DNA of 64,000 nt from Cognatishimia activa (GCF_026016445.1 NZ_CP096147.1:2020501-2084500), one strand, 5' to 3'. Shown: positions 15,848 through 24,678, numbered from the stretch's first letter. Made by a program: numbers and translations. Notes: generated by a model from the sequence alone, not told the origin.

Positions 15848-18130
15848 TTAGCCGCACTTGCTGTAGCCGCAGCTGGTGCAGGTCATGCAACCTTCCACCA
15901 TGTTCAAGGAATACTCACCACAGGATGGGCAGGCTTTGCCGCGTGGTGCTTCGCCGACGACCATTACTTCGGCATGTGGGTCAGTCTTCAGTCCCTTGCC
16001 CTCACCTTCGATGAAGCCGATTGCGATCATGTGTTTTTCGATCACGCCACCGATGGCCGCCAAGATGGATGGGATATATTTGCCTTCCATCCACGCGCCA
16101 CCACGTGGGTCGAACACAGCTTTCAGCTCTTCGACAACAAAGCTCACGTCACCGCCACGGCGGAACACGGCAGAGACCATGCGAGTTAGAGCCAGAGTCC
16201 AGGCGTAGTGCTCCATGTTTTTGGAGTTGATGAAGACTTCAAACGGGCGACGATGACCGTTGATGACCACATCGTTCACGGTCAGATAAATCGCGTGCTC
16301 GGAATCTGGCCACTTCAGCTTGTAGGTCGCGCCTTCCAGGGACTGCGGACGATCCAGTGGCTCGGACATGTAGATGACTTCGCCTGTGTCTGCCACGTGA
16401 TCTGCAGGCTTTTCACCCGGAGCATCCTCAGAGCTTTCTGACACGGTCAGGACAGAGCCGGTGATGTCGTTTGGACGGTAGGTTGTGCAGCCTTTGCAGC
16501 CAGTGTCCCAAGCCTGCATGTAGACGTCTTTGAAGGCATCAAAGCTGATATCTTCTGGGCAGTTGATGGTTTTGGAAATGGAGCTGTCGATCCATTTCTG
16601 CGCCGCGGCCTGCATGCGCACGTGATCTGCTGGAGCTAAAGTCTGTGCGTTCACAAAGTAGTCTGGCAACTCTTTGTCGCCAAACTTCTCACGCCAGAGT
16701 TTCACTGCGTAATCAACGACTTCCTCTTCAGTGCGGGAGCCATCTTTTTGCAGAACCTTACGCGTGTAAGCATAGGCGAACACCGGTTCGATGCCGGAAG
16801 AGACGTTGCCAGCATAAAGAGAAATCGTGCCGGTTGGAGCGATGGATGTCAGAAGCGCGTTGCGGATGCCGTGCTCGCGGATTTCTGCTTTCAGGTCTTC
16901 GTCCAGATACTGAACCATGCCGCCATCGACGTATTTGTCCGCATCAAAGAGTGGGAAAGCCCCTTTCTCTTTCGCCAGATCAACGGATGCTTTGTAAGAG
17001 GCATGCGCGATGGCTTTCATCCAAGCTTCGGTCTGTGCCGCTGCTTCTTCGGTGCCGTATTTAAGTCCAAGCATCAGCAGAGCATCCGCCAGACCCGTCA
17101 CACCAAGGCCGATGCGGCGTTTGGCTTGCGCTTCTTGCGCTTGCTCTGGCAGCGGGAAGTTTGAGGCATCCACCACGTTGTCCATCATGCGGACGGCGGT
17201 TTTGACAAGATCGGTCAGGGCTGCTTCGTTCAGCTCTGCCGCTTTTTCAAAAGGAGCTGTCACCAGACGCGCAAGGTTAATTGACCCCAGCAGACATGCA
17301 CCGTAAGGCGGCAGAGGCTGCTCGCCACATGGGTTGGTGGCTGCAATCTGCTCGACATAGTTCAGGTTGTTCGCCTTGTTGATGCGATCGATGAAGATCA
17401 CGCCTGGCTCGGCCTGATCGTATGTGTTCTGCATGATCTTGTTCCAAAGATCACGAGCATTCACGGTCTGGAAAACCTTGCCATCAAAGACCAGCTCCCA
17501 AGAGCCATCTGCTTTCACCGCTTCCATAAAGTCATCAGTCACCAGCACGGACATGTTGAACATGCGCAGGCGCGCTGGGTCGGATTTGGCAGTGATGAAG
17601 TGTTCGATATCCGGGTGGTCACAGCGCATGGTCGCCATCATCGCGCCACGGCGAGAGCCTGCGGACATGATGGTGCGGCACATCGCATCCCAGACGTCCA
17701 TGAAAGAGAGCGGACCGGAAGCATCCGCTGCCACGCCTTTCACATCCGCGCCACGTGGACGTATGGTGGAGAAGTCATAACCGATACCCCCACCCTGCTG
17801 CATGGTCAGGGCGGCTTCTTTCAGCATATCAAAGATGCCAGACATGCTGTCAGGGATGGTGCCCATGACGAAACAGTTGAACAAAGTCACTTTGCGCGCA
17901 GTGCCTGCACCCGCGGTGATGCGGCCCGCTGGCAGGTATTTGAAATCCTCCAGAGCGGCGTAGAACTTGTCTTCCCACTCTTCCGGCTTCTTCTCAACCT
18001 TTGCCAGATCGCGCGCGATACGACGCCAGCTATCTTCTACGGTCTGATCAATCGGTGTCCCGTCCGCTTCTTTGAAACGGTATTTCATATCCCAGATGGA
18101 TTCGGCGATTGGGGCAGCAAAGCGACTCAT
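15848..18130 (-). CDS. nrdJ: NrdJ, adenosylcobalamin-dependent ribonucleotide reductase (class II)
   Basis: This enzyme reduces ribonucleoside diphosphates to deoxyribonucleotides with a radical generated from coenzyme B12, so it works with or without oxygen. The 760-residue protein has the active-site segment NPCGEQPLPPYGACLLGSINL at about 268 (given here by its ends), the PTGT turn APTGTISLYAGNVSSGIEP, and a C-terminal Cys-rich zinc-ribbon tail CPSCGEYSLN...CTSCGYSKCG of the type that re-reduces the active site. The second of two adjacent ATGs is chosen because GAGGG lies 5 bases before it. Candidate NrdR boxes lie 110-155 bases upstream. Being single-gene class II, it needs cobalamin supply from elsewhere in the genome. 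Confidence 0.95.
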   Translation of the reverse strand: MSRFAAPIAESIWDMKYRFKEADGTPIDQTVEDSWRRIARDLAKVEKKPEEWEDKFYAALEDFKYLPAGRITAGAGTARKVTLFNCFVMGTIPDSMSGIFDMLKEAALTMQQGGGIGYDFSTIRPRGADVKGVAADASGPLSFMDVWDAMCRTIMSAGSRRGAMMATMRCDHPDIEHFITAKSDPARLRMFNMSVLVTDDFMEAVKADGSWELVFDGKVFQTVNARDLWNKIMQNTYDQAEPGVIFIDRINKANNLNYVEQIAATNPCGEQPLPPYGACLLGSINLARLVTAPFEKAAELNEAALTDLVKTAVRMMDNVVDASNFPLPEQAQEAQAKRRIGLGVTGLADALLMLGLKYGTEEAAAQTEAWMKAIAHASYKASVDLAKEKGAFPLFDADKYVDGGMVQYLDEDLKAEIREHGIRNALLTSIAPTGTISLYAGNVSSGIEPVFAYAYTRKVLQKDGSRTEEEVVDYAVKLWREKFGDKELPDYFVNAQTLAPADHVRMQAAAQKWIDSSISKTINCPEDISFDAFKDVYMQAWDTGCKGCTTYRPNDITGSVLTVSESSEDAPGEKPADHVADTGEVIYMSEPLDRPQSLEGATYKLKWPDSEHAIYLTVNDVVINGHRRPFEVFINSKNMEHYAWTLALTRMVSAVFRRGGDVSFVVEELKAVFDPRGGAWMEGKYIPSILAAIGGVIEKHMIAIGFIEGEGKGLKTDPHAEVMVVGEAPRGKACPSCGEYSLNMVEGCMTCTSCGYSKCG

Positions 18131-18239
18131 CATTTCCCTCAGTTTTTGGCGTATTTTTTAAGTTTGGCAGGACTTGTGGGGCTTGATTGCCCTCGTGAGG
18201 CCTCTATTCTTATCCAACGGGCGAAAAGACACAAGAGAA

Positions 18240-18285
18240 ATACCACTCATTGTGGTTAAAAAATATGAAAACACTACATCTAGTG
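18240..18285. promoter_or_regulatory. Tandem NrdR-box-like sites between nrdJ and the DUF1489 gene
   Basis: The box at 18271-18285 (ACACTACATCTAGTG) fits the NrdR consensus acaCwAtATaTwGtg at 13 of 15 bases. A weaker copy at 18240-18254 (ATACCACTCATTGTG) fits 10 of 15 and lies exactly 31 bases away, the usual distance of paired NrdR boxes. The strong box is inside codons 3-7 of the plus-strand DUF1489 gene. The sites are well placed to repress nrdJ when dATP is high. Consensus from memory of the family. Confidence 0.65.
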
Positions 18286-18693
18286 AAGCTAAGCGTAGGC
18301 ACCGAAACGGTTGATGGGCTGGAAGAATGGCAAAAAATCAAGCGTTCTGAGGCACCTGACGGCTGTTCGCGCCATGTCACACGCATGTGGCCGCGTCGCG
18401 AGAAAGAGATTCTTGCAGGCGGCTCGATGTATTGGGTCATTAAGGGATCAATCCAAGCGCGGCAACGCATTGTTGGCCTCGAAGAGGTGATCGGTGGCGA
18501 TGGCATCCGCCGCTGCGCCATAGTTTTGGGGCCAGAACTTATTCGCACACAAACCGCGTTGCGGCGACCGTTTCAGGGCTGGCGTTACCTTAAAGCAGAC
18601 GATGCGCCACCGGACTTGCCGAAAGGCCGCGCGAGCGAAGAGCCATTGCCAACAGAATTGGCAACGGCCTTGGCTGAGATCGGTGTAATCTAA
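18265..18693 (+). CDS. DUF1489 family protein
   Basis: A 142-residue cytoplasmic protein of unknown function, conserved in alphaproteobacteria (MKTLHLVKLSVGTETVDGL at the start; RHVTRMWPRR, GGSMYWVIKG and FQGWRYL inside). A TTG 15 bases earlier keeps the frame open, but the ATG at 18265 matches the conserved N-terminus. It is divergent from nrdJ and its end overlaps the opposite-strand isomerase gene by 4 bases. Its first codons double as an NrdR-like box. Confidence 0.88.
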   Translation: MKTLHLVKLSVGTETVDGLEEWQKIKRSEAPDGCSRHVTRMWPRREKEILAGGSMYWVIKGSIQARQRIVGLEEVIGGDGIRRCAIVLGPELIRTQTALRRPFQGWRYLKADDAPPDLPKGRASEEPLPTELATALAEIGVI

Positions 18694-19289
18694 ATTTTGC
18701 CGGCCAGATGCAGGTCTAAATCTTCGAGACGGTCCCTGCCCCAGAACCCCTCTTTGCCGTCAACCACATAAAATGGCGCGCCAAATGCCCCCGCATCGAT
18801 CGCCTCATCCAGATTGCGCGCATAGGTTTCCGCTCCCATAAGCAAACCACTATCGGCAAGCCCAGGATCGAAACCTGCAGCCGTCAGGCAATCCTTGATG
18901 ACATCGTCCTGCGCGATGTCTTTCTCCTCCACCCAACAGGCGCGTAAAACCCCCTGAACCAATGCTGCTAGGTCTCCACCTCCGCTGCTCTGTGCGGCAA
19001 TAATGGCATAAGACGAAGGCGCCATATTGGTTGGCCAATGTGCTGGTTTAAGGTTGAAATCGACACCTAGCTTTTTGGCGCTACGCACCAGATCCTGTGC
19101 TCGGTATCGCTGACGGTTCGGATGGCGGTCTTTCGGCGACGTGCCTCCGGATCGAGCGAACAGTCCCATGATATCTACGGGTTTGTACGTGATGGTTGCA
19201 CCATGTTTGGCAGCGATCTCTTCAAGCCCTCCCCCCGCGAGATAGGTGTACGGGGAAATCGTTGCAAAATAGTAGTCGATGTGAGGCAT
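18690..19289 (-). CDS. 2-hydroxychromene-2-carboxylate isomerase family protein (DsbA fold)
   Basis: A 199-residue thioredoxin-fold protein of the kappa-GST/HCCA isomerase family. The N-terminus MPHIDYYFATISPYTYLAG carries the SPY motif with the glutathione-contacting Ser; NMAPSSYAIIAA and GAFGAPFYVVDGKEGFWGRDRL (ends GAFGAPF, FWGRDRL) are the other hallmarks. The ATG at 19289 follows GAAGGACCAA; the frame is open 6 codons further. The family isomerises naphthalene catabolites with glutathione in some bacteria, but no aromatic pathway is nearby, so the true substrate is unknown. Confidence 0.85.
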   Translation of the reverse strand: MPHIDYYFATISPYTYLAGGGLEEIAAKHGATITYKPVDIMGLFARSGGTSPKDRHPNRQRYRAQDLVRSAKKLGVDFNLKPAHWPTNMAPSSYAIIAAQSSGGGDLAALVQGVLRACWVEEKDIAQDDVIKDCLTAAGFDPGLADSGLLMGAETYARNLDEAIDAGAFGAPFYVVDGKEGFWGRDRLEDLDLHLAGKI

Positions 19290-19393
19290 TTGGTCCTTCC
19301 CGTCCATAGCTTTGCTTTGCCATTAGCTTAGCCCGTGCTACAGCGTGCGCAACGTCACGAATCTGTCATCTTGCGAACTGGGGATCTGCGCAA

Positions 19394-20401
19394 ATGCCAA
19401 CCACCATGGAACCTAAACTTATCACGGGCAACGCCAATCCACCTTTGGCGAAATCCATCGCGCGCAGGATGAACATCCATCGCAATCTCGGTCTCGTCGA
19501 GGCCCGCGTAGAACGTTTCAACGACGGTGAGATTTTCGTAGAAGTCTACGAGAACGTTCGCGGCGAAGACATGTTCATCATTCAGCCGACATCCAATCCA
19601 GCGAATGACAACTTGATGGAACTGCTGATCATGGCCGACGCCTTGCGTCGGTCTTCTGCTAAGCGCATCACCGCTGTGATCCCATACTTCGGCTACGCCC
19701 GTCAGGATCGCCGCGCCAAGGCCCGCACACCAATCTCCGCTAAGCTGGTTGCAAACATGCTGGTCGAAGCGGGTGTTGAACGCGTTCTGACCATGGATCT
19801 GCACGCGGCCCAGATTCAGGGCTTCTTTGATATCCCGGTCGACAACCTCTACGCCTCCCCGATCTTTGCGCTGGACATCATGAACCAGTTCAAAGGCAAT
19901 ATGGAGGATATCATGGTGGTGTCTCCAGACGTCGGCGGCGTGGCCCGCGCACGTGAGCTTGCAAAGCGCATCAACGCGCCGTTGTCGATTGTGGACAAAC
20001 GTCGCGAAAAGCCGGGTGAGATTGCAGAGATGACTGTGATCGGAGATGTGACCGGTAAGAAATGTATCATCGTCGATGACATCTGCGACACCGCGGGCAC
20101 GCTCTGCAAAGCCGCCGAAGTGCTGATAGAGCACGGCGCGACTGAGGTACATTCCTATATCACCCACGGTGTTCTGTCCGGCCCTGCCGTCGAACGCATC
20201 ACAAACTCGGTGATGAAAAATCTGGTGATCACAGACTCCATCCAGCCAACTGGACCAGTGGCCAATGCACCAAACATTCGCATTCTGCCGACAGCGCCAA
20301 TGTTTGCACATGCGATTATGAATATCTGGAACGGCGCGTCGGTGTCTTCTCTGTTTGAAACAGAGACTCTGGAAGGCGCTTACGAAGGCTTGCTGAAGTA
20401 A
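19394..20401 (+). CDS. prs: Ribose-phosphate pyrophosphokinase (PRPP synthase)
   Basis: Prs makes PRPP from ribose 5-phosphate and ATP for nucleotide, histidine and tryptophan synthesis. The 335-residue protein shows the ATP loop region [20 protein letters not shown] (ends [14 protein letters not shown]), the flexible loop KRREKPGE and the PRPP-binding motif [10 protein letters not shown]. The N-terminus is about 15-20 residues longer than the E. coli enzyme. Eighteen bases after it starts a small HTH gene, and a terminator follows that, so the two are probably one transcript. Confidence 0.96.
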   Translation: MPTTMEPKLITGNANPPLAKSIARRMNIHRNLGLVEARVERFNDGEIFVEVYENVRGEDMFIIQPTSNPANDNLMELLIMADALRRSSAKRITAVIPYFGYARQDRRAKARTPISAKLVANMLVEAGVERVLTMDLHAAQIQGFFDIPVDNLYASPIFALDIMNQFKGNMEDIMVVSPDVGGVARARELAKRINAPLSIVDKRREKPGEIAEMTVIGDVTGKKCIIVDDICDTAGTLCKAAEVLIEHGATEVHSYITHGVLSGPAVERITNSVMKNLVITDSIQPTGPVANAPNIRILPTAPMFAHAIMNIWNGASVSSLFETETLEGAYEGLLK

Positions 20402-20418
20402 TTCTGAGGAACGGGCCA

Positions 20419-20700
20419 ATGACCACCGTACAAATCCAAGCAGACAAAATGAAGACCGTGCGCAAAGCGCGTAAGATCGGGCGTCCAAAGCTTGCTAAGA
20501 TGACCGGCATGACCGAACGCCAGATCGCGCGTCTTGAAGGCAATGGCGCCGTTATGGGTGATCTGTCTTATGACTCTGCTCTGCGAATTTCTCAGGCACT
20601 GGAAATACCAGTCGGCGCTTTGACAGGTGAGCTGGCCTTGATCGATGACGATCTGAAACCTGCCTCTGAAACCAAATGCACGAGTGGCTGCTGCGGCTAA
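20419..20700 (+). CDS. Small HTH (XRE-like) DNA-binding protein with Cys tail
   Basis: A 93-residue protein with a helix-turn-helix at about 20-65 (GRPKLAKMTGMTERQIARLE, then LSYDSALRISQALEIPVGALTG). It ends in a short Cys-rich tail, CTSGCCG, which may bind a metal or sense redox state. GAGGAACGGGCCA precedes the ATG. It is directly downstream of prs and is closed by a terminator. A regulatory role for nucleotide or PRPP genes is conceivable but not shown. Confidence 0.78.
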   Translation: MTTVQIQADKMKTVRKARKIGRPKLAKMTGMTERQIARLEGNGAVMGDLSYDSALRISQALEIPVGALTGELALIDDDLKPASETKCTSGCCG

Positions 20701-20726
20701 GCCAAGGCAACAATGAAACGACCAGA

Positions 20727-20748
20727 CAGGCGCCCAATCGGGCGCCTG
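20727..20748 (+). terminator. Terminator after prs-HTH operon
   Basis: A perfect 9-base stem CAGGCGCCC/GGGCGCCTG with loop AATC, followed by ATCTTTTTA. It lies 27 bases after the HTH gene stop. Confidence 0.88.
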
Positions 20749-20853
20749 ATCTTTTTACAGAAACAGCAATCCTAATCAGGTTTTTATACGATGAGCCTTC
20801 TAAGACTGACGGGCGGGCTCCCCTCCCCGCGTGTCATTTAGAAAGGAAGTCCC

Positions 20854-21438
20854 GTGTTCAAGTCCAATGTGATCGGCCTCGCAAGCCTCCTCTCCCTGAC
20901 TGCAAGCCTTGTGGCAGCAACTGAAACCTATAAGACCGACGCAGGTCACACCGAGGTTTTCTTTGGCTGGAGCCATGCGGGCGTATCCATGCAGCACGGT
21001 GAATTCACGCGTGTCGAAGGCCTGCTGAACATCGATCCCGTCGCCCCAGAGAACGCTTTCCTTGATGTGGCCATCGACGTGTCCAGCATTGCAACAGGCG
21101 TGCCGGCGCTTGATCGTGAACTGCTTAACAGCAGCTGGCTTAATGCCGAAGCACATCCAGAGATCACTTTCAAAAGCACGGGTATAACTTTAACCGGAGA
21201 GAATACGGCAGATGTCGTGGGTGACCTAACCATGAACGGCCGCACCAATCCCGTCGTATTGAAAGCTGAACTGCTCCATCAAGGCAAACATCCTGTTGGG
21301 GCATTCCTGTCGGCCTACAAAGGTGAATGGCTTGCCTTTCATGCAGAAACGAAAATCAGACACCGGGCGTTTGGCGTAGGCGATTATTCAACCGGAGATA
21401 TTTTCATTGAAATCAACGCGGAACTGCAGCGACAATAA
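20854..21438 (+). CDS. YceI-family periplasmic protein
   Basis: A 194-residue lipocalin-like YceI protein with a signal peptide (about 1-22, cut near SLVAA-TE). Family features are YKTDAGHTEVFFGWSHAGVS, the pattern FxxVxGxLxxD, VVGDLTMNGRTNPVVLKAEL and the end RHRAFGVGDYSTGDIFIEINAEL, cited by short parts. YceI proteins bind polyisoprenoids, possibly ubiquinone precursors. The start is GTG with AAAGGAAG 5 bases before it. The neighbour downstream is an AraC-type regulator. Confidence 0.88.
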   Translation: MFKSNVIGLASLLSLTASLVAATETYKTDAGHTEVFFGWSHAGVSMQHGEFTRVEGLLNIDPVAPENAFLDVAIDVSSIATGVPALDRELLNSSWLNAEAHPEITFKSTGITLTGENTADVVGDLTMNGRTNPVVLKAELLHQGKHPVGAFLSAYKGEWLAFHAETKIRHRAFGVGDYSTGDIFIEINAELQRQ

Positions 21439-21463
21439 AAACAAATCACTTAACGGCAAATAA

Positions 21464-22405
21464 ATGCACCGCGCGACACAGCGACATCGGATCAACCGGG
21501 TCATCAACTTCATCTCTGAGCATCACGAACAAGACCTCTGCCTCGATGAGCTTGCCGATGTCGCCTGCCTCTCCCGCTTCCATTTCACCCGTAGCTTTGC
21601 ACAGCACTGCCAGGAAACGCCCATGGCCTTCCTGGCGCGCACACGGTTAGAGCGTGCAGCCTCAAAGTTGATCTTTGCACCGCAGCAGACGATCACTTCC
21701 ATCGGCATGGACGCCGGATTTTCGAGTTCTGAGGCATTCTCGCATGCCTTCCACCGCCGCTTCGGCCTTGGCCCCCGACGGTTCCGCAAGGCAAATCTCT
21801 GGGGCGTGCGCGATCTGCCCACGAACCAAATCCACAGTTACGGAATGCTTGATCCGGCCCAAATTTATGGTCATGTGACCGAGCCATGGCCGGTATCCCT
21901 ACGGCGAATTCCAGAGATGCGAGTGGCCTATGTACGCCACCAAGGCCCTTATTTTAATGCTAAAAACCCCACTGTCACCAATTTCACTCTAGAGAACGCT
22001 TTCGATGTCTTGATGATTTGGGCAAAGGAAACGCAGCTTTGGCGGCACAATTCAAAAATCTTTGGGCTTTGCCCCAATAATCCGAGTCTCACTCCGCCAG
22101 AGCTTTGCCATTATGACGTCTGCCTACCCGTGGATGACGACATTGAAGAAGATGAGGTGGTTAGCATTCGCTATCTACCGGAAATGACCGTCGCCACGCT
22201 AGAAGTGACAGGGTCATCAAACGACCTGATGCAAGCTTGGCAATGGCTGATTGACACTTGGATCCCCAGCCAAAACCTTGAAATGCTGAACCACGCCGCT
22301 TTTGAAATCTGCCATGCAGAAAGCCACCGCCTGCGCTGCCCCTCCGAGGGCATCACGCTTTGCATGCCGGTCATACGTAAGCGTGCCTATTCTCGCGCCG
22401 CTTAA
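21464..22405 (+). CDS. AraC-family regulator with GyrI-like effector domain
   Basis: A 313-residue transcription regulator. The N-terminal part (about 5-105) holds the two AraC helix-turn-helices (LDELADVACLSRFHFTRSF and ITSIGMDAGFSSSEAFSHAFHRRFG, cited by pattern). The C-terminal part (about 140-305) is a GyrI-like/SOUL-type ligand-binding domain (MRVAYVRHQGPY; CHYDVCLPVDDD). This layout matches Rob/SoxS-like regulators that respond to small hydrophobic molecules. It may control the YceI gene 25 bases upstream, with which it could be co-transcribed. Confidence 0.87.
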   Translation: MHRATQRHRINRVINFISEHHEQDLCLDELADVACLSRFHFTRSFAQHCQETPMAFLARTRLERAASKLIFAPQQTITSIGMDAGFSSSEAFSHAFHRRFGLGPRRFRKANLWGVRDLPTNQIHSYGMLDPAQIYGHVTEPWPVSLRRIPEMRVAYVRHQGPYFNAKNPTVTNFTLENAFDVLMIWAKETQLWRHNSKIFGLCPNNPSLTPPELCHYDVCLPVDDDIEEDEVVSIRYLPEMTVATLEVTGSSNDLMQAWQWLIDTWIPSQNLEMLNHAAFEICHAESHRLRCPSEGITLCMPVIRKRAYSRAA

Positions 22406-22502
22406 CGCCCCATTCTTGAGACTCTAGATGCTCTTGGAAAATTAACCTTTTCATAATGGCGCAGATTGTTAGGCTAACCATAGGCAATGTCGGAGCCTAA
22501 TC

Positions 22503-22676
22503 TTGATTGAATGTTTAAGCGTCGAGCAGATGCATTTCTTTGCGTCTCTGCTGGGCGACATCGTATCTGTGTATGGACCAAATGAGAAAACGGTCCTGAT
22601 TGATGCAGAGAAAGGTCGTGTTCTCTGGGAGCGGCTTGGAGACACCTATTGCATGGTGAAGCCCAAGGATGCGTAG
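22503..22676 (+). CDS. Small hypothetical protein (57 aa)
   Basis: A short frame starting with TTG at 22503 (GGAG seven bases before) or with ATG at 22530, ending at 22676. The protein (LIECLSVEQMHFFASLLG at the start, VLIDAEKGRVLWERLG near the end) is soluble and mildly acidic with an even codon pattern. It ends 6 bases before the next gene. I do not recognise a family. The close spacing and shared motif ECL/ECCL at both N-termini suggest a two-gene unit. Confidence 0.45.
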   Translation: MIECLSVEQMHFFASLLGDIVSVYGPNEKTVLIDAEKGRVLWERLGDTYCMVKPKDA

Positions 22677-22682
22677 AGCCAG

Positions 22683-23060
22683 ATGAACCTATCAGACCTT
22701 ATAGAGTGTTGCCTGCGGACGGATCCCAATGTCACTGAAGGCGACTACACAGTGCTGTTTTCAGGCAGTAAGTCTGGCGCGTTGAATGCGGGCGTTTTGC
22801 TCTTCACGGCTAGCGCCCTGCCCAAGGCAACAGTTGATGCTATGGAGTATCGGCTGGTCAGCATTCTGATGTTGCTGGTGAACCTCGATGAACAAAAGGC
22901 ATCAACTGAAACGCGGAACGATTTTCAGGTGCGTTTCTCAGCAGAAGATCATGACGCTGTCGATGAAAACGCCGATCACTTGATGAGTGCCCTAAGGAAG
23001 CGTGGCATCGCTCCGGAGCTCGCCAAAGAGCTCGTAAGGGGTCGCGAAAAATCTGTTTGA
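22683..23060 (+). CDS. Hypothetical protein (125 aa)
   Basis: A 125-residue protein without membrane segments or signal peptide. The middle (AGVLLFTASALPKATVDAMEYRLVSILMLLVNL by its ends) looks like a hydrophobic beta-alpha core, followed by a charged C-terminus (RFSAEDHDAVDENADHLM). It lies 6 bases after the 57-residue gene. No family recognised and no function proposed. Confidence 0.6.
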   Translation: MNLSDLIECCLRTDPNVTEGDYTVLFSGSKSGALNAGVLLFTASALPKATVDAMEYRLVSILMLLVNLDEQKASTETRNDFQVRFSAEDHDAVDENADHLMSALRKRGIAPELAKELVRGREKSV

Positions 23061-23256
23061 TGTCAGATCTTTAAACTGGCCCTTTCCAGTTTCATCAGTG
23101 GAAAAAATCGACTTTTGCTTAGATCAATGAGCAGCAACGCATGTGATCGCTATCGCTAAAAAGTGATCCAAGTCCTACCCTCCTGCGTAATTAAGCCATC
23201 ACGCCACTCAGCTGTGGCGCACGATTTATGAGGGGCTTTACCGAAAGGACAATCCA

Positions 23257-23748
23257 ATGAACCGCCGCTTTGCTATCAAGACCATCGCAGCTCTTAGTGT
23301 CGCTGCTTTTGCTGCCGCTTGCGCACCCATGATGGATGACGGAGATGATATCGTTGATATCGCTGCATCCAACGATGACTTCTCAACTCTTGTCGCGGCC
23401 GTGCAAGCTGCTGGGTTGGTTGAGACATTGAAAGGCGATGGGCCGTTCACTGTCTTTGCGCCAACAAACGCGGCTTTCGCCAAGCTCCCAGCAGGTACGG
23501 TTGAAACGCTGTTGAAACCTGAAAACAAAGATCAACTGGTTGCGGTTCTCACCTATCACGTCGTGCCTGGCGCTGTGACCTCCGATCAGCTCGCAGGCAA
23601 GCGTTTGTCTGTGGCAACAGTTCAAGGTTCCAACGTACATATCGACGGGCGCAATGGCGTCAAAGTGGATAACGCAAACGTTGTTTCCGCTGATATCATT
23701 GCGACCAACGGGGTCATCCATGTGATCGACAGCGTGATCCTGCCCTAA
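23257..23748 (+). CDS. Fasciclin-domain lipoprotein
   Basis: A 163-residue secreted protein. The N-terminus [22 protein letters not shown] ends in a lipobox-like AAAC (Cys 22), so it is probably lipid-anchored. Residues about 32-162 form one FAS1 domain, with the H1 box [18 protein letters not shown] and the H2 box [20 protein letters not shown]1 proteins in bacteria act in adhesion or in binding of membrane components. It has its own terminator. Confidence 0.9.
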   Translation: MNRRFAIKTIAALSVAAFAAACAPMMDDGDDIVDIAASNDDFSTLVAAVQAAGLVETLKGDGPFTVFAPTNAAFAKLPAGTVETLLKPENKDQLVAVLTYHVVPGAVTSDQLAGKRLSVATVQGSNVHIDGRNGVKVDNANVVSADIIATNGVIHVIDSVILP

Positions 23749-23770
23749 AACAGGCATAGCTTGAGTTATT

Positions 23771-23796
23771 AAAGGCTCCGCAATGTCGGAGCCTTT
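23771..23796. terminator. Bidirectional terminator hairpin
   Basis: A 10-base stem AAAGGCTCCG/CGGAGCCTTT with a 6-base loop stands between the fasciclin gene (+) and the lectin gene (-). The flanking A and T runs in the stem suit termination from both sides. Confidence 0.75.
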
Positions 23797-23817
23797 ACAC
23801 CAGTGACGGCAGAGTAA

Positions 23818-24168
23818 TTAAGGCACGTCCCAACTGTCTTCGTCATCGATCTCGCCAAAAGCAATCCAGCTGAGACGCACGCGAGCGATCTTGCTGTCTT
23901 GCCAGGTCCGAAAGACCAAATCAAAGCCATCTTCCGTGACTTTCTCCGCTCCGATGTCAGCCCGAATATTACTACCGTTGGACACATCCCAGAGCGACAA
24001 TGACACCTGCACCACAGGCTTGTTCAAGAATGTCTCGGAGAAGTTGATATGCTTACGTCTTTCACGTGGGCCTGAGCCAACCCACATATCGCCGCCATTC
24101 TCAAAATCGGAAAACAATTGATATTCCCCTTGGTCGATCCCAAGGGTGCGTCCGCGCATTTTTCTCAT
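23818..24168 (-). CDS. H-type lectin domain protein
   Basis: A 116-residue protein that looks like a stand-alone H-type lectin domain. Characteristic parts are FENGGDMWVGSGPRERRK (a strong turn before the binding strand), FSETFLNKPVVQVSLSLWD and the C-terminal VRLSWIAFGE. There is no signal peptide. Eukaryotic H-type lectins bind N-acetylgalactosamine; single-domain versions occur in Rhodobacterales with unknown role. It lies between the fasciclin lipoprotein and the atp operon. Confidence 0.75.
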   Translation of the reverse strand: MRKMRGRTLGIDQGEYQLFSDFENGGDMWVGSGPRERRKHINFSETFLNKPVVQVSLSLWDVSNGSNIRADIGAEKVTEDGFDLVFRTWQDSKIARVRLSWIAFGEIDDEDSWDVP

Positions 24169-24230
24169 CGTTCATCCCCTAAACGTGCGGGGAGATTACA
24201 ACTTTTCCGAAAAGGCTTTCAAACGAAAAC

Positions 24231-24254
24231 AGGCCCCGCGATGCCGCGGGGCCT
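24231..24254 (-). terminator. Terminator of the atp operon
   Basis: A perfect 10-base stem AGGCCCCGCG/CGCGGGGCCT with a 4-base loop, 26 bases past the atpC stop, followed on the minus strand by GTTTTCGTTT. Confidence 0.88.
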
Positions 24255-24279
24255 GTATTATAATCAGATGTGACGCTTA

Positions 24280-24678
24280 TCAGACGTTCAGGGCTGCGCG
24301 CAGCGCTTCCATGTCTGCCAAGGTCTTTGCTGCCGCGTCTTTGTTTTCCGCTGCTGCATTTTCTGCCGCGTCTTTCGCCGCTGCAATCAAAGCGTCCATG
24401 TCGTCCGCTGTGATGTCAGCTGTCGCGATGGCCTTTTCTGCCAGAACAGAAGTGCCTGCCGCGCTGATTTCCGCAAACCCGCCGGTCACAGCATAGCTGC
24501 TGGTGCCGTCAGGGCCTTCAACGGTCAGAACACCTGGGCGCAAAGTGGTGATGGTTGGGGCATGATCAGGCATTGCTGTCATGTCGCCATCCGCACCAGG
24601 GATTTGCACTGCAGAGGCTTGCAAAGAGGCAAGCGCACGTTCTGGGCTAACCAGATCGAATTGCATTGTAGTCGCCAT
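24280..24678 (-). CDS. atpC: ATP synthase F1 epsilon subunit
   Basis: The epsilon subunit sits on the rotor with gamma and modulates ATP hydrolysis. Its 132 residues begin [14 protein letters not shown], with the beta-sandwich domain at about 5-90 and a short, Ala-rich C-terminal helical part typical of alphaproteobacteria. AAGGAGG lies 5 bases before the ATG, supporting the start at 24678. It is the last gene of atpHAGDC. Confidence 0.94.
   Translation of the reverse strand: MATTMQFDLVSPERALASLQASAVQIPGADGDMTAMPDHAPTITTLRPGVLTVEGPDGTSSYAVTGGFAEISAAGTSVLAEKAIATADITADDMDALIAAAKDAAENAAAENKDAAAKTLADMEALRAALNV

Noticed and set aside
19355..20488. 377-codon minus-strand frame opposite prs
   Set aside because: The plus-strand Prs protein is fully conserved; the opposite frame is Cys/His/Trp-rich shadow sequence.
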